Shown one piece after another: positions 48,909 through 58,218 of a DNA stretch of 64,000 nucleotides. The notes under the pieces were generated by a model. It saw only the letters and a list, made by a program, of their open reading frames with translations, did not search any database and was not told the origin of the DNA. How positions within the stretch are numbered: the first letter of the stretch is position 1; each line of letters starts with the position of its first letter. A program made the translations under genes and the position numbers. The stretch is from the NCBI GenBank assembly GCA_017478025.1, contig JAFVGZ010000018.1:1-64000 (forward strand), read 5' to 3'. This DNA comes from Prevotella sp. Lineage in GTDB: Bacteria > Bacteroidota > Bacteroidia > Bacteroidales > Bacteroidaceae.

Positions 48909-50075
48909 TTAGTGCACAAGACAATTTTCTCGAACTATATCAGTAACCAAGTTAATATCAGATTTATACAATTCATGATGAATAGGAAGGCAAATTACTT
49001 CGTTAGCCATCTTCGTGGCTACAGGCAGATTCTCAGGTGCTGCACTCGGCAATCCGCAATAGGTGCTGAATGTGCTGATGAGTGGGTAGAAATAGCGGCG
49101 ACCAAAAACATTGGCTTCTCGCATTTTAAAATATAACTGATCACGGGACATACCATATTCCTCAGCATTAACAAAGATAGGGAAATAGCTGTAGTTAAGT
49201 TTCACCATTTGTCTCTCTCCTCTAGAGAAGAGAGAATTATCGAAAGATTCCTGAATGTATGAGGGTATACGGATGCCAGGGATATCCTTTAAGGCTTCGA
49301 CATATTGTCTGGCTACTTCTTTGCGTGCCGCAATGGCAGCATCTATCTGTTGGAGGTTAAGCAAACCATATGCACAACGTAACTCATCCATTTTACTATT
49401 TATACCAGGTGCAACAACCTCGGTCTCACCTGCAAAGCCAAAGTTCTTCAAATAGTCAATGCGCTTCTTAGTTGCCTCATCTTTTACAATGAGTGCTCCT
49501 CCTTCTATGGTATTGTAAACCTTGGTAGCATGGAAACTCAATGTACTCATATCGCCTGCAGTTAGTACACTCTTGCCGTTCACCTCTACGCCAAAGGCAT
49601 GAGCGGCATCATAAATAACCTTCAAGCCGTACTTATCAGCTATGGCTTGAATAGCATCAATATTAACGGGCTTACCATAGCAATGGACAGGCATGATAGC
49701 TGTTGTCTTAGGAGTGATAGCTGCTTCTATCTTTTCAGGATTAATCCCACAGGTCTCTTCTTCAATATCTACAAATACCGGACGGCAGCCATTCCACCAA
49801 ATGCTATGAGTAGTTGCTACAAAACTATACGGTGTTGTAATTACCTCGCCTGTAATACGAAGTGCCTGCATAGCCGTTAGCAAGGGTAGCGTTCCATTGG
49901 TGAAAAGACTGATATAGGGCACCTTTAGGTACTCTGCCAGTTCTTTCTCTAACTGCCGGTGGAAACTACCATTGTTAGTTATCCATTTGCACTTCCAAAT
50001 CTCTTTGATGAGTTCGTTGAACTCATCAAGGTCGGGAAGTAAGGGAGAAGTGACTGTTATTTTATTTTGATTCAT
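48909..50075 (-). CDS. DegT/DnrJ/EryC1-type sugar aminotransferase
   Basis: The 388-aa PLP enzyme makes an amino sugar from a keto-sugar nucleotide. The PLP lysine is in SFHATKVYNTIEGGALIV (about 181-198), DAAHAFGV gives the Asp that holds the pyridine nitrogen, and TNGTLPLLTAMQ the phosphate site. It is the first gene of the cassette; a possible promoter is at 50212-50219. Confidence 0.92.
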   Translation of the reverse strand: MNQNKITVTSPLLPDLDEFNELIKEIWKCKWITNNGSFHRQLEKELAEYLKVPYISLFTNGTLPLLTAMQALRITGEVITTPYSFVATTHSIWWNGCRPVFVDIEEETCGINPEKIEAAITPKTTAIMPVHCYGKPVNIDAIQAIADKYGLKVIYDAAHAFGVEVNGKSVLTAGDMSTLSFHATKVYNTIEGGALIVKDEATKKRIDYLKNFGFAGETEVVAPGINSKMDELRCAYGLLNLQQIDAAIAARKEVARQYVEALKDIPGIRIPSYIQESFDNSLFSRGERQMVKLNYSYFPIFVNAEEYGMSRDQLYFKMREANVFGRRYFYPLISTFSTYCGLPSAAPENLPVATKMANEVICLPIHHELYKSDINLVTDIVRENCLVH

Positions 50076-50211
50076 TATAGTTTTGTATTTTGAAGTTCAT
50101 GAACCCCGAGTGGACAGAGGGCGCAATTGCCTTATTCGTTTTCACATTTCTTCTTGCAATTATACAAGACATTCGACGACTCTTATTTTCAATAGAACTG
50201 CAATACCGTTG

Positions 50212-50240
50212 CAAATGTACAACAAACAATTCAATTAAAA
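50212..50240 (-). promoter_or_regulatory. Possible promoter of the glycan-modification cassette
   Basis: Minus-strand TACATTTG (50212-50219) with a T-rich stretch 20 bases upstream. About 135 bases lie between it and the aminotransferase start; no gene is seen in them. Confidence 0.55.
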
Positions 50241-50279
50241 AAAATAAAACATTATTTTTTAACATTATTTATTGCTGAA

Positions 50280-50482
50280 AAACACGGATAGAAATGGAAG
50301 AATATCAAGCGTGGCAGGAAGTCCCAAGAGACTGAACATTTGCTTGGAGCATCCAAGACTTGCAAACGCAGAGACACTCGTAGAGTCACTTACAATGTGT
50401 CGCCAACAGCCACCAGCCCGTCCTTATCCCCAAGGTAAGGATCAGGAAAGCATAACCCATCATCCAATAGAAATACCGACAT
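50280..50482 (-). pseudogene. aat: Remnant of aat (leucyl/phenylalanyl-tRNA protein transferase)
   Basis: ATG 50480-50482 opens 30 codons reading MSVFLLDDGLCFPDPYLGDK then DGLVAVGDTL before TAA 50390-50392. This matches the N-terminus of Aat, whose hallmark is FPDPxLAxxDGLLAVGGDL. After the stop, a shifted frame reads WDFLPRLIFFHF, weakly like the WWSPxPRxVLFP region. The remaining ~170 codons are gone. A promoter-like sequence (50510-50540) is still in place. Confidence 0.6.
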
Positions 50483-50509
50483 ATCTCATCCCAATTGTAA
50501 TATCGCATG

Positions 50510-50540
50510 CAAAAGTACTATTAAGTTTTGATATGAGCAT
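50510..50540 (-). promoter_or_regulatory. Leftover promoter of the aat remnant
   Basis: Minus-strand TACTTTTG (50510-50517) with 20 bases between it and ATG (50538-50540; usual TTG). The spacer TCATATCAAAACTTAATAG is almost the same as at the rubredoxin promoter. Confidence 0.5.
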
Positions 50541-50629
50541 GAACCGGTATTCATGATGAGTGGGAAAAATATGGTTATAATGCAGATTTCTCTCCATAAT
50601 CACATGAAAACTCACCTTGGAAAAGGCAT

Positions 50630-50680
50630 AAAAAAAGTCTGCACGCAGCCAAGGGTGTTTGGCCGCGTGCAGATTTTTTT
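50630..50680 (-). terminator. Intrinsic terminator of the arabinan locus, bidirectional
   Basis: TCTGCACGC...GCCAA and TTTGGC...GCGTGCAGA pair over 15 bp with a run of A7 on the left and T7 on the right. On the minus strand it ends the GH43 transcript, 53 bases after the stop. Confidence 0.92.
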
Positions 50681-50732
50681 AGGATAATATGTCGTTCTTG
50701 TCTCTATCCTCCTGTGAAGGAGAGTTGTGTTA

Positions 50733-52805
50733 TCAGAACTTACGCTTGCCCCAGTAGGTGTGCTGGCCGTTGGAGCTGTAGGCACAGAAGACTATCGTTG
50801 GCTTGCGTGAGCTGGAGTCGTAATCGACCTCGCGGGTTACGATGAATTTCTGTGAGCCGATGGTGAGCATGCTTGCAGCTTCGTCGAAGGACCATTTCTG
50901 TCCGTTATAGACTGCGCCCTTGACTGTTCCGTCGGCAAGGAGGCGTGTTGCAACACCCTGACAAGCGATGTCCTGACCTGGGTTGTCGCTCTTGCCGTTG
51001 GTGTAGAAGAGGTCGATGAAGTCATACATGCCGGCTATCTCCTCGGTCTTGATAGGCACCTGTGGCACGTCACCGAAGCGCTCCGGCACTACGATGGGCC
51101 AGCCGTCCTCAGTCCACAGGATGCGGCGCAGGTGGCAGAGCATGTTGGCATTGAGCGAAGGATTGTCTTCATCCTCCATGCGACCCTGACAAGCGAGGTA
51201 CCAGTTGTTCTCTGAGTCGGCAAAGACGGCAACGTGGGAGATACCTACCCATGTGGTGGGTGAATAGAACCACTTGTACGGATGGGTCACGATGGGGTAT
51301 GCTACGCCTGGATTAGCGGTACGGTCGGCACCGGTGATGTCGAGGAACGGCCCTGTGATGCTCTTGGAGCGCAGCACGCGGGTGTTGTACTTGTATGCCA
51401 GCTCATCGTAGGCCATGAAGAGGTAGTAGTAGCCTGTTGCGGGATTGTAGATAATCTCCGGTCCCTCAGAGCCCTGCCAGCGCTGCCATCCTGCTGCCGT
51501 GAGGCTGCCTGCAACGCGTGAGTAGATACGCTTGCCATAGCCATTGCTCTCTAACTGAGCCAGGCTGGTGCATACAGAGGAGCCAAGCTCGTGGAGCGGC
51601 ATACCGGTCTGAGGATTGATCTGCAGCTCTACGATGCCGCTGTGCCATGAACCGTAGATGAGCCAGTGCTCGCCCTCGGGGGTGATGATGTATGAGGGGT
51701 CGATACAGTTGTATGTCCAGTAGGCACGTGTGAGGTCCTGTGAGATCCAGTTGGTGCCGTTGTGGGTCGGTGAGGAGATGACGTAGCCCTTATCCACCCA
51801 TGATGTTGGGTCAGCAGGATTCGTGGTCTCCATCATGCCTATGACGCCACGCTCGCCAAAGCCGGTGACGGTGCCGCGGGTCATGTAGCCCGGGATGACG
51901 ATGGAGTAATACATGCGATAGGTGCCGTTGCCGAGATTACGAACGGTAGGAGCCCAGTAGCCGTACTCGTTGTCAGCGATATTGCTGATAGGATCGGCAT
52001 TGGCCTCAGCACGCATCTCGTTGACCTTTGGCAATACCCAGTCTGGACATTTCTCCATTGTGGCGCCGAGGTACTCCCAGTTTACGAGGTCCATAGAGCG
52101 ACGGCAGAAGAAGTGTCCGTGACCGTCATGGCTGTTGCCGTAAGAGGCATCGGTCTGATACATGTAGAAGTACCCGTCATCTGCCAGCATGACAGAGGGG
52201 TCATGGACGTTGGCAAGGTTCCAGCGGCCACGATAGCGCCATGCAGAGTACTGCGTGTAGTTGTCGGGATAGTCGGGGCCTACGTAGTTCCTCAGCTCGG
52301 CAGGCAGCGTAGCTTCCTCGCCTACAGCGATGGTAGCCACTGAGTAGTATGTGGTCTTGCCAAAGGCGGTATAGTAGGCTCTGACATAGATGACGCCATA
52401 GGTGTCGAGCAGCTCCTGTGGTACAGAGGCCGTGATGTAATGTTCGGTTACGGTCTTCGTCTGTTTGTATGTCACATAGGTGCTGTCCTTGTCAAAGGTG
52501 GTGCCCTCTATGACATTATCCAACAGTGACGGGTCTTTGGCAGGGTCTGTGGTATAGACAAATCCTGCGGAGGTAGGTGTGGCATAGTCATCTGCATTGA
52601 GGATGTAGCGTGCCGTGAGCGTAGGGACATAGGTTGTTTTAGCCGCCTCGGTCTCAGTGGCCTCAGTCGTACTGGTGACAACAGAATAGACCGCCGGCTC
52701 AACAACCACACCGTTCTGAAGAGTCACCTCCTCATTATCGTGACAGGCTGCGAGGCTCAAGACCATCGCCGCCGTGCAGCCGTATAGAAATAACTTGGAT
52801 TTCAT
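50733..52805 (-). CDS. GH43 lipoprotein, probable endo-1,5-alpha-L-arabinanase
   Basis: The 690-aa product is a lipoprotein (lipobox SLAAC, Cys21). An N-terminal beta domain (about 30-165) precedes a five-bladed GH43 propeller with the expected catalytic residues: Asp202 (NVHDPSVM), Asp369 (NCIDPSYI) and Glu447 (GSEGPEII). The C-terminal ~110 residues resemble the domain that follows endo-arabinanase catalytic modules (GQKWSFDEAASMLTIGSQKFIVTREVD). It would cut arabinan at the cell surface. It is the last gene of the locus. Confidence 0.88.
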   Translation of the reverse strand: MKSKLFLYGCTAAMVLSLAACHDNEEVTLQNGVVVEPAVYSVVTSTTEATETEAAKTTYVPTLTARYILNADDYATPTSAGFVYTTDPAKDPSLLDNVIEGTTFDKDSTYVTYKQTKTVTEHYITASVPQELLDTYGVIYVRAYYTAFGKTTYYSVATIAVGEEATLPAELRNYVGPDYPDNYTQYSAWRYRGRWNLANVHDPSVMLADDGYFYMYQTDASYGNSHDGHGHFFCRRSMDLVNWEYLGATMEKCPDWVLPKVNEMRAEANADPISNIADNEYGYWAPTVRNLGNGTYRMYYSIVIPGYMTRGTVTGFGERGVIGMMETTNPADPTSWVDKGYVISSPTHNGTNWISQDLTRAYWTYNCIDPSYIITPEGEHWLIYGSWHSGIVELQINPQTGMPLHELGSSVCTSLAQLESNGYGKRIYSRVAGSLTAAGWQRWQGSEGPEIIYNPATGYYYLFMAYDELAYKYNTRVLRSKSITGPFLDITGADRTANPGVAYPIVTHPYKWFYSPTTWVGISHVAVFADSENNWYLACQGRMEDEDNPSLNANMLCHLRRILWTEDGWPIVVPERFGDVPQVPIKTEEIAGMYDFIDLFYTNGKSDNPGQDIACQGVATRLLADGTVKGAVYNGQKWSFDEAASMLTIGSQKFIVTREVDYDSSSRKPTIVFCAYSSNGQHTYWGKRKF

Positions 52806-52908
52806 ATTGAGTTGTAATTATTAATTCTTAATTATGCTTTAAGCATTTTGCATTCTTAATTATGCATTCTGCATTTTGCATTCTGCATTCTTAATTATGC
52901 ATTAAATC
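52806..52908. repeat. ATTATGCATT-type filler between SusD and GH43 genes
   Basis: Repeats of TTAATTATGCATT and TTCTGCATTTTGCA fill the 103-bp gap. Confidence 0.8.
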
Positions 52909-54747
52909 TTACCATCCCTCATTCTGTCCGAGACCCGGAGCTGCCTTAACTTCCGTATATGGCAGCGGGAAGAGGTAGTTCTTAGGAGTATTGAATACGA
53001 TGGCGTTGTGTGCCTTTGACAGACCATACTCATAGGTAGGGCTATCCACAGTACCCTTGATGACGGTGCCGTAGAGGTTGTAGATCTGCTTGTAGTAAGG
53101 CAGAGACAGCTCGCTTGCAGCAGTCTGGTTGTCATAGAGCTTCCAGCGACGCACGTCGAAGAAGCGATGGTCCTCGAAGGCAAACTCTACGCGGCGCTCA
53201 TTCTGTATGCGCTCCATAGTAAGGTTCTCTGTGGTGTAGCCAGGCATACCGGCACGTGCACGCACCTCGTTGATGTGGGCTACGGCATCGCTGACGTTGC
53301 CTGTCTGGAACTCTGCCTCAGCAGCATTGAGCAGCAACTCAGCATAGCGGAAGAGAATCCAGAAGTGGGTCTGCAGGGTGGCATTGTTGCGGTCTATGTT
53401 ATAGACGTACTTCTTCTGCCAGTAGCCTGTGTATGTGCCGCCTGCCTCACCTTCCTCTCTGTAGTCACCGTCTGTGGCGCCCTCACGCACGTCAACGCTG
53501 CGGCCCATGCTGTTGCCTGCTGCACCGAAGAAGGAGCCCTGGTGGAAGATGGTCTGGTCAAGACGCGGGTCACGCTTGGCGTAAGGATTCTGTGGGTTGT
53601 ACTCGGGATCTTGGTCGATAGGCAGACCGTTGATGGTCTCGTAGGCATCGACAAGGTTCTGCGTGGGGTTGGTACGACCAACAGGAGAGAAGCCAGAGCC
53701 GGTGAAGCCCGGTGGCATCAGCAGTTTCTCAACCTGCAGGGTCTGCCATGTGGAGCGTGAGAGGATAATCTCGTCGCTCTGGGTAGGATCGCAGCAGAAC
53801 ACCTTATAGTAGTCACCCTCGGAAGATGTGTCATAGTTACCCTTCGTGCCGTTGAGCTGATAGCCGTTGGCAGAGCATACCTGCAGCGCTGTCTCGGCAG
53901 CGTTCTTGGCGTACTGCCAAGCCTGTGATGAGTAGTTGGCATAGGCCTGAGGCACGATGCCGTTCTCTATATTGGCAGCGTCGTGCTTGTTGGCATTCAG
54001 CGGTGAAGCGGCATAGAGCAGGGCGCGTGACTTCAGGGCATGTGCCATACAGCCGTTGACGCGTCCCCAGTTGGTTGCCTCGTTCTGATAGCGCATGGGG
54101 AGGGCACCGGAGCTGATGACCTCATCACACTGTCCTGCCACCCACAGCAGCACATCGCCGGCAGCCACGCGGGTCATGGCGTGTGCCTCCTCGGTGGTGA
54201 GCACCTTGGTGATGATAGGCGCTGCGCCAAACCACTGTACGAGGTCAAACGTGAAGAGTGCACGCAGGAGCTTGGCCTCCTGAATGGTGCGGTCATAGAG
54301 GCGGTTGTCGTCACCGCTGCGTGCAGCATTGCCCACAACGGTGGGGTCGGCCTTCTCCATGTACTGATTGCAGGCACGGATGCCGTAGGTGTCAGTATTC
54401 CAGAAACCCAGGAGGGTGTGGTTATTTGACGTGTATGAGTCGGTCTGGATGTAGCTGTAGTAGTGGAGGTTCCACCAGCACACAGAGTTGTCGGTCATAC
54501 AGTCACGTGATGAGCCGGTGCGCTGGTCGTCATTCCACACTCCTATACCATCCTCCATGTAGTTGTAGATGTTGGCCAGGAAGCCGCGGGTCATCGTCTC
54601 ATCGCCAAACACCTTCTCATCTGACTGCGCGGCATCAAACTCCTTGTCGAGGTAACTGTCGCAGGAGGTCATCATGCCACCGGCGACTCCGAGCAGCGGA
54701 AGGGTTATTGCAATGTTGGCAATATATGAATATATTTTCTTTTTCAT
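52909..54747 (-). CDS. SusD/RagB-family nutrient-binding lipoprotein (pair 1)
   Basis: The 612-aa lipoprotein (lipobox MMTSC, Cys29) caps the partner SusC channel and binds oligosaccharide. TPR-like helices of SusD proteins are visible, and the end carries the motif MERIQNERRVEFAFEDHRFFDVRRW. It lies 12 bp after its SusC partner. The first half has a stretch (DQRTGSSRDCMTDNSVCWW) usual in this group. Confidence 0.93.
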   Translation of the reverse strand: MKKKIYSYIANIAITLPLLGVAGGMMTSCDSYLDKEFDAAQSDEKVFGDETMTRGFLANIYNYMEDGIGVWNDDQRTGSSRDCMTDNSVCWWNLHYYSYIQTDSYTSNNHTLLGFWNTDTYGIRACNQYMEKADPTVVGNAARSGDDNRLYDRTIQEAKLLRALFTFDLVQWFGAAPIITKVLTTEEAHAMTRVAAGDVLLWVAGQCDEVISSGALPMRYQNEATNWGRVNGCMAHALKSRALLYAASPLNANKHDAANIENGIVPQAYANYSSQAWQYAKNAAETALQVCSANGYQLNGTKGNYDTSSEGDYYKVFCCDPTQSDEIILSRSTWQTLQVEKLLMPPGFTGSGFSPVGRTNPTQNLVDAYETINGLPIDQDPEYNPQNPYAKRDPRLDQTIFHQGSFFGAAGNSMGRSVDVREGATDGDYREEGEAGGTYTGYWQKKYVYNIDRNNATLQTHFWILFRYAELLLNAAEAEFQTGNVSDAVAHINEVRARAGMPGYTTENLTMERIQNERRVEFAFEDHRFFDVRRWKLYDNQTAASELSLPYYKQIYNLYGTVIKGTVDSPTYEYGLSKAHNAIVFNTPKNYLFPLPYTEVKAAPGLGQNEGW

Positions 54748-54759
54748 TGTTATATCTGT

Positions 54760-57700
54760 TTAGAATGATACGTTAAGACCAAATGTGAATGACTTTGTCT
54801 TAGGATAGCTCCATACATAGTTTGTCGGGTTCTCCGGGTCAAAGCCCTTAGGCAGGTGGCTCCAGTTGCAGATGTTGTATGCGCTGAAGTAGAGACGCAG
54901 CTTGGTCATGCCGATAGCTGAGATCCAACTGCGCGGGAAGGAGTAACCCACCTCAATGTTGCGCAGTGAGAGGTAGTCACCGTTGACAAGCCAGATGTCA
55001 GAGGTACGTGTGTCATCGTTACGGTCAATGGGTGAGAAGCCGCCTGCTGAGAGGCGTGGATACAATGCATGAACATTGCGTGGGTCATTTGGATCATCGG
55101 TGAAGTATCCCCATGTGTGAACGATGGCGTGGGTTGATGTGCCGCCCCATCCGAAGCCATAGTCCATGTTCTCACGGCAGATGGCAGTACGGTTGAGGTA
55201 AGCTGTCAGGATGGCACGTGCGTCAAAGCCCTTCCACTCTACGCCGAGCTTCAGTGACGGTGTCAGCTCAGGGATAGGATCATAGACGGTGTTGTAGCCC
55301 AGGGCAATCTGGTCATCGATGGTAATCTGACGGTCACCGTTGGCATCCTGGAATACTGCATTACCCAGTTTGTATGTACCGTATGTGGACCATGGGTACT
55401 TCTCGGGGTGTGCCACAGCATCCTCGTAGGATGTAGGTATGAGTGCCTCGTCAGAAGCCCACTGTGTGAACTTGAACATATATGCCTGACCGATACGCTT
55501 TCCTGTGCGATACTGGTAGTCGTACTGGCGCTCTACCTCGTCGATGTCTATGAGCTTGCTCTTATTCCAAGAGAGCAGTGCCTCGATGTAGTACTTCACC
55601 TGACCGATGCGGTTGGTGTGGCCTATCATGAGCTCGCCGCCGTGAGACTCTATCTTGCCGTAGCTGTCCTGAGGAGCGGTGACGCCAAGGAGCGTAGGAA
55701 TGCTGGAGCGGTTCACGAGAACATCGGAACGCCATTCCTTGAAGAAGTCAACGCTGCCGTAGAGCTTGCGATGCCACAGATCCCAGTCGAGACCTACGTT
55801 GAGCATCTTTGAAATCTCCCAGCGGATATTGTCAGAACCCATGGTGCTCTCCACGTACCTTGTTATATAGTTAGACTGCTGGGTGCCTGAGAGTGTACCG
55901 AAGCCGTAGTTGCCGTTGGCAGCGTATGTGCTCTGATAAGGATAGCGGTTTGTTGAGCCGTCCTGGCTGTTTGAGCCAGAGGCCACGATGTCGTAACCGG
56001 CACGACCGTAAGAGGCGCGGAGCTTCAGGAGGTCAATGCCCTTACCCTTCAGCCACTTCTCCTGTGCGATGTTCCAGCCTGCGCTGATGCCCCAGAAGGT
56101 GTCCCAACGATTGCCGCGGGCATAGTTGTCTGAGCCCATGTGCGAGATGTTGGCTGTCAGCATGTAGCGGTTGTCATAGGCGTATGTACCTGTGAAGTTG
56201 AAGGAAGCATAGCGATAAGAGGAGTACTGTCCGCGGATAGTGTGCTGATATGTGCGCAGGAAGGCATTGCCCGATACGTCGTGCTTGCCAAACTGACGGG
56301 CGTAGTCAAAGCCTGCGTTCATGTTGAGGTTGTAATAGTAGTCACGTCCGTTGGTGATGGAGTTTGTCAGCTCCTGGAATGTACGCACCTGTGTGTAGGT
56401 TATCTCCTCAGGGCTGTAGTACGTGCCCTTGATGTCATAGCTGAATGCGTCTGCCTCTGCCTCCTGCCATTTCTGCATCGTGTCATAGCCGTCAAAGCTA
56501 TAGGTGAAGTGTCCCTTCAGGCCCTTTGTGAGGAAACCGAAGTCACCGATGAGGTTGATGGTAGAATAGAGGTTACGGCGACGGTTGTACTCTGTGCCGT
56601 TGCTTGAGATGAGGTAAGCGGCATTCTTAGACACATAGGTAGAGTTGGGTAGGAAGAACTCACCGTTGGGGCAGAAGACAGGATAGATAGGCAGGTTCTC
56701 TGCTATACCCTGACAGAATATCTGCCATGTGTCTGCGGCACGCCAGTCAGACGTGGTGGTTGACTGTGCAGTTGGCTGCCTGATGTTGTCAAAACGACCG
56801 CCGAGGTCCAGAGAGAGGCTCAGGAACTTGTTGAGGTTGATATCCACGTTGGTGCGGAGGTTGAAGCGGTCAAGCGCTGCCTGAGTGTTCTCATACTGGT
56901 TGTAGTTTGTCCAGTCCTCGTTGTACAGACCCTCCTGACGCAGGTACGAGAAGCTGACATAGTATTTCACTCTGTCTGTACCGCCGCTGATCTGCAGGTT
57001 GGTCTTCAGCTGTGGTGCGAGGTCACGAAGGGCGGTCTTTGCCCAGTTGGTGTTGAAGTACTTGTACTGGTCCGGGCCTGTCAGCTTCTCACCGTTGCAC
57101 ACCCTGCGATACTGCTCCAGGTCGTAGGCGCTGTACGTTGGGTCATTGCCGTCAAGGTAGTTGGCCTGGTTGACGGTCATGGCATACTGGTATGCGTTCT
57201 GTGACTCTGGCAGACCTGCTATGGTCTGGAAGCCGAACTCCTGCGTGAAGTTAATCTTTGTCTTGCCTGTCTCGCCACGGCGTGTCGTCACGATGATGGC
57301 ACCGTTGGCACCCTTCATACCGTAGATGGCAGAGGCTGCGGCATCCTTCAGCACGGTCACCTTCTCAATAGGATAGGCGTCGAGGAACGAGAGGTCACGC
57401 TCCACGTTATCCACGATTACGAGAGGATGCTGCGCCGTAGCATTGGTGGTACGCAGACCACGGATATACATATTCGTCTCAGACCATCCCGGCTCAGAGG
57501 TTGCCTCGTATGTCTCCACGCCTGTCAGCACAGAGTTGAAGGCATTCTGGAGCACCGTCACAGGGTGTTTCTCCAGCTCCTCGCCCGTTACGGTAGAGGT
57601 AGATTCCGTGATATACTTTAATTTCTTTGTGGTGAAAGGCATGGCGAAATCCTTCTCATACATATCTGAGTCTCGCTCCAGCACCACTTTGAAACCGTCA

Positions 57701-57984
57701 AAATTAGCTTTCTCTATCTTCTGATAGTAGCCCTCGCTGTTGATGCATATCTCGTCGCCATTGCTGACATTCTTGAGCGAGAAGCATCCATTCTTGTCCG
57801 TCATAGCCAGTCGGTTTGTCTCGGTGACATTGACCAGTGCCCCTACTATGGGGTTGCCGTTATTGTCCACAACAGTACCGTTGAGCACCTGGCCCTTGGT
57901 CGCCGTCTGTGCCGACGCGCCGGTAGCGAGGGAGAGCGCCATCGCTACAAGGACTGATTTTATTATATTCTTTGTCATAACCAA
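54760..57984 (-). CDS. SusC/RagA-family TonB-dependent transporter (pair 1)
   Basis: The 1074-aa outer-membrane protein imports oligosaccharides with SusD. Signal peptide (about 3-26), carboxypeptidase-like domain (GTVVDNNGNPIVGALVNVTETNR, about 35-60), plug with VLKDAAASAIYGMKGANGAIIVTTRRG (about 210-236) and a barrel ending TKSFTFGLNVSF. Compared with pair 2, the linker after the first domain is longer and DSDMYEKDFAMPFTTKK precedes the plug. Start is Met1 or Met3. The gap upstream is filled by two 42-bp repeats. Confidence 0.95.
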   Translation of the reverse strand: MVMTKNIIKSVLVAMALSLATGASAQTATKGQVLNGTVVDNNGNPIVGALVNVTETNRLAMTDKNGCFSLKNVSNGDEICINSEGYYQKIEKANFDGFKVVLERDSDMYEKDFAMPFTTKKLKYITESTSTVTGEELEKHPVTVLQNAFNSVLTGVETYEATSEPGWSETNMYIRGLRTTNATAQHPLVIVDNVERDLSFLDAYPIEKVTVLKDAAASAIYGMKGANGAIIVTTRRGETGKTKINFTQEFGFQTIAGLPESQNAYQYAMTVNQANYLDGNDPTYSAYDLEQYRRVCNGEKLTGPDQYKYFNTNWAKTALRDLAPQLKTNLQISGGTDRVKYYVSFSYLRQEGLYNEDWTNYNQYENTQAALDRFNLRTNVDINLNKFLSLSLDLGGRFDNIRQPTAQSTTTSDWRAADTWQIFCQGIAENLPIYPVFCPNGEFFLPNSTYVSKNAAYLISSNGTEYNRRRNLYSTINLIGDFGFLTKGLKGHFTYSFDGYDTMQKWQEAEADAFSYDIKGTYYSPEEITYTQVRTFQELTNSITNGRDYYYNLNMNAGFDYARQFGKHDVSGNAFLRTYQHTIRGQYSSYRYASFNFTGTYAYDNRYMLTANISHMGSDNYARGNRWDTFWGISAGWNIAQEKWLKGKGIDLLKLRASYGRAGYDIVASGSNSQDGSTNRYPYQSTYAANGNYGFGTLSGTQQSNYITRYVESTMGSDNIRWEISKMLNVGLDWDLWHRKLYGSVDFFKEWRSDVLVNRSSIPTLLGVTAPQDSYGKIESHGGELMIGHTNRIGQVKYYIEALLSWNKSKLIDIDEVERQYDYQYRTGKRIGQAYMFKFTQWASDEALIPTSYEDAVAHPEKYPWSTYGTYKLGNAVFQDANGDRQITIDDQIALGYNTVYDPIPELTPSLKLGVEWKGFDARAILTAYLNRTAICRENMDYGFGWGGTSTHAIVHTWGYFTDDPNDPRNVHALYPRLSAGGFSPIDRNDDTRTSDIWLVNGDYLSLRNIEVGYSFPRSWISAIGMTKLRLYFSAYNICNWSHLPKGFDPENPTNYVWSYPKTKSFTFGLNVSF

Positions 57985-58037
57985 TTCTTTTCAAATTAAC
58001 GAATTAGCGAATTAACGAGTTAACAAATTAACGAATT

Positions 58038-58079
58038 CTTGCTCCACGATGTTACGCAAGCGTCACAAAGTGCCGAGCG
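58038..58079 (+). repeat. Dispersed 42-bp repeat, tandem copy A
   Basis: CTTGCTCCACGATG then TTACGCAAGCGTCACAAAG and TGCCGAGCG. It is identical to the copy starting at 58104. Confidence 0.95.
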
Positions 58080-58103
58080 AACAAATTAACATATTAACGA
58101 GTT

Positions 58104-58145
58104 CTTGCTCCACGATGTTACGCAAGCGTCACAAAGTGCCGAGCG
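58104..58145 (+). repeat. Dispersed 42-bp repeat, tandem copy B
   Basis: Identical to copy A, 66 bp further on; the 24 bases between are octamer units. Confidence 0.95.
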
Positions 58146-58218
58146 AACGAATTAACGAATTAACGAGTTAACGAATTACACTAATTTTGAATTATGAATT
58201 TTGAATTTTGCATTACAA

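Larger units (their letters stand above)
57995..58200. repeat. Octamer tracts interleaved with two 42-bp repeats
   Basis: GAATTAAC-type units at 57995-58036, 58080-58102 and 58146-58177, with two 42-bp repeats at 58038-58079 and 58104-58145. No promoter was identified in this 234-bp gap between SusCD pairs. Confidence 0.9.

Noticed and set aside
50090..50278. 62-aa plus-strand frame upstream of the aminotransferase
   Set aside because: It overlaps the cassette promoter region and reads through AT-rich filler; no start signal or family match.
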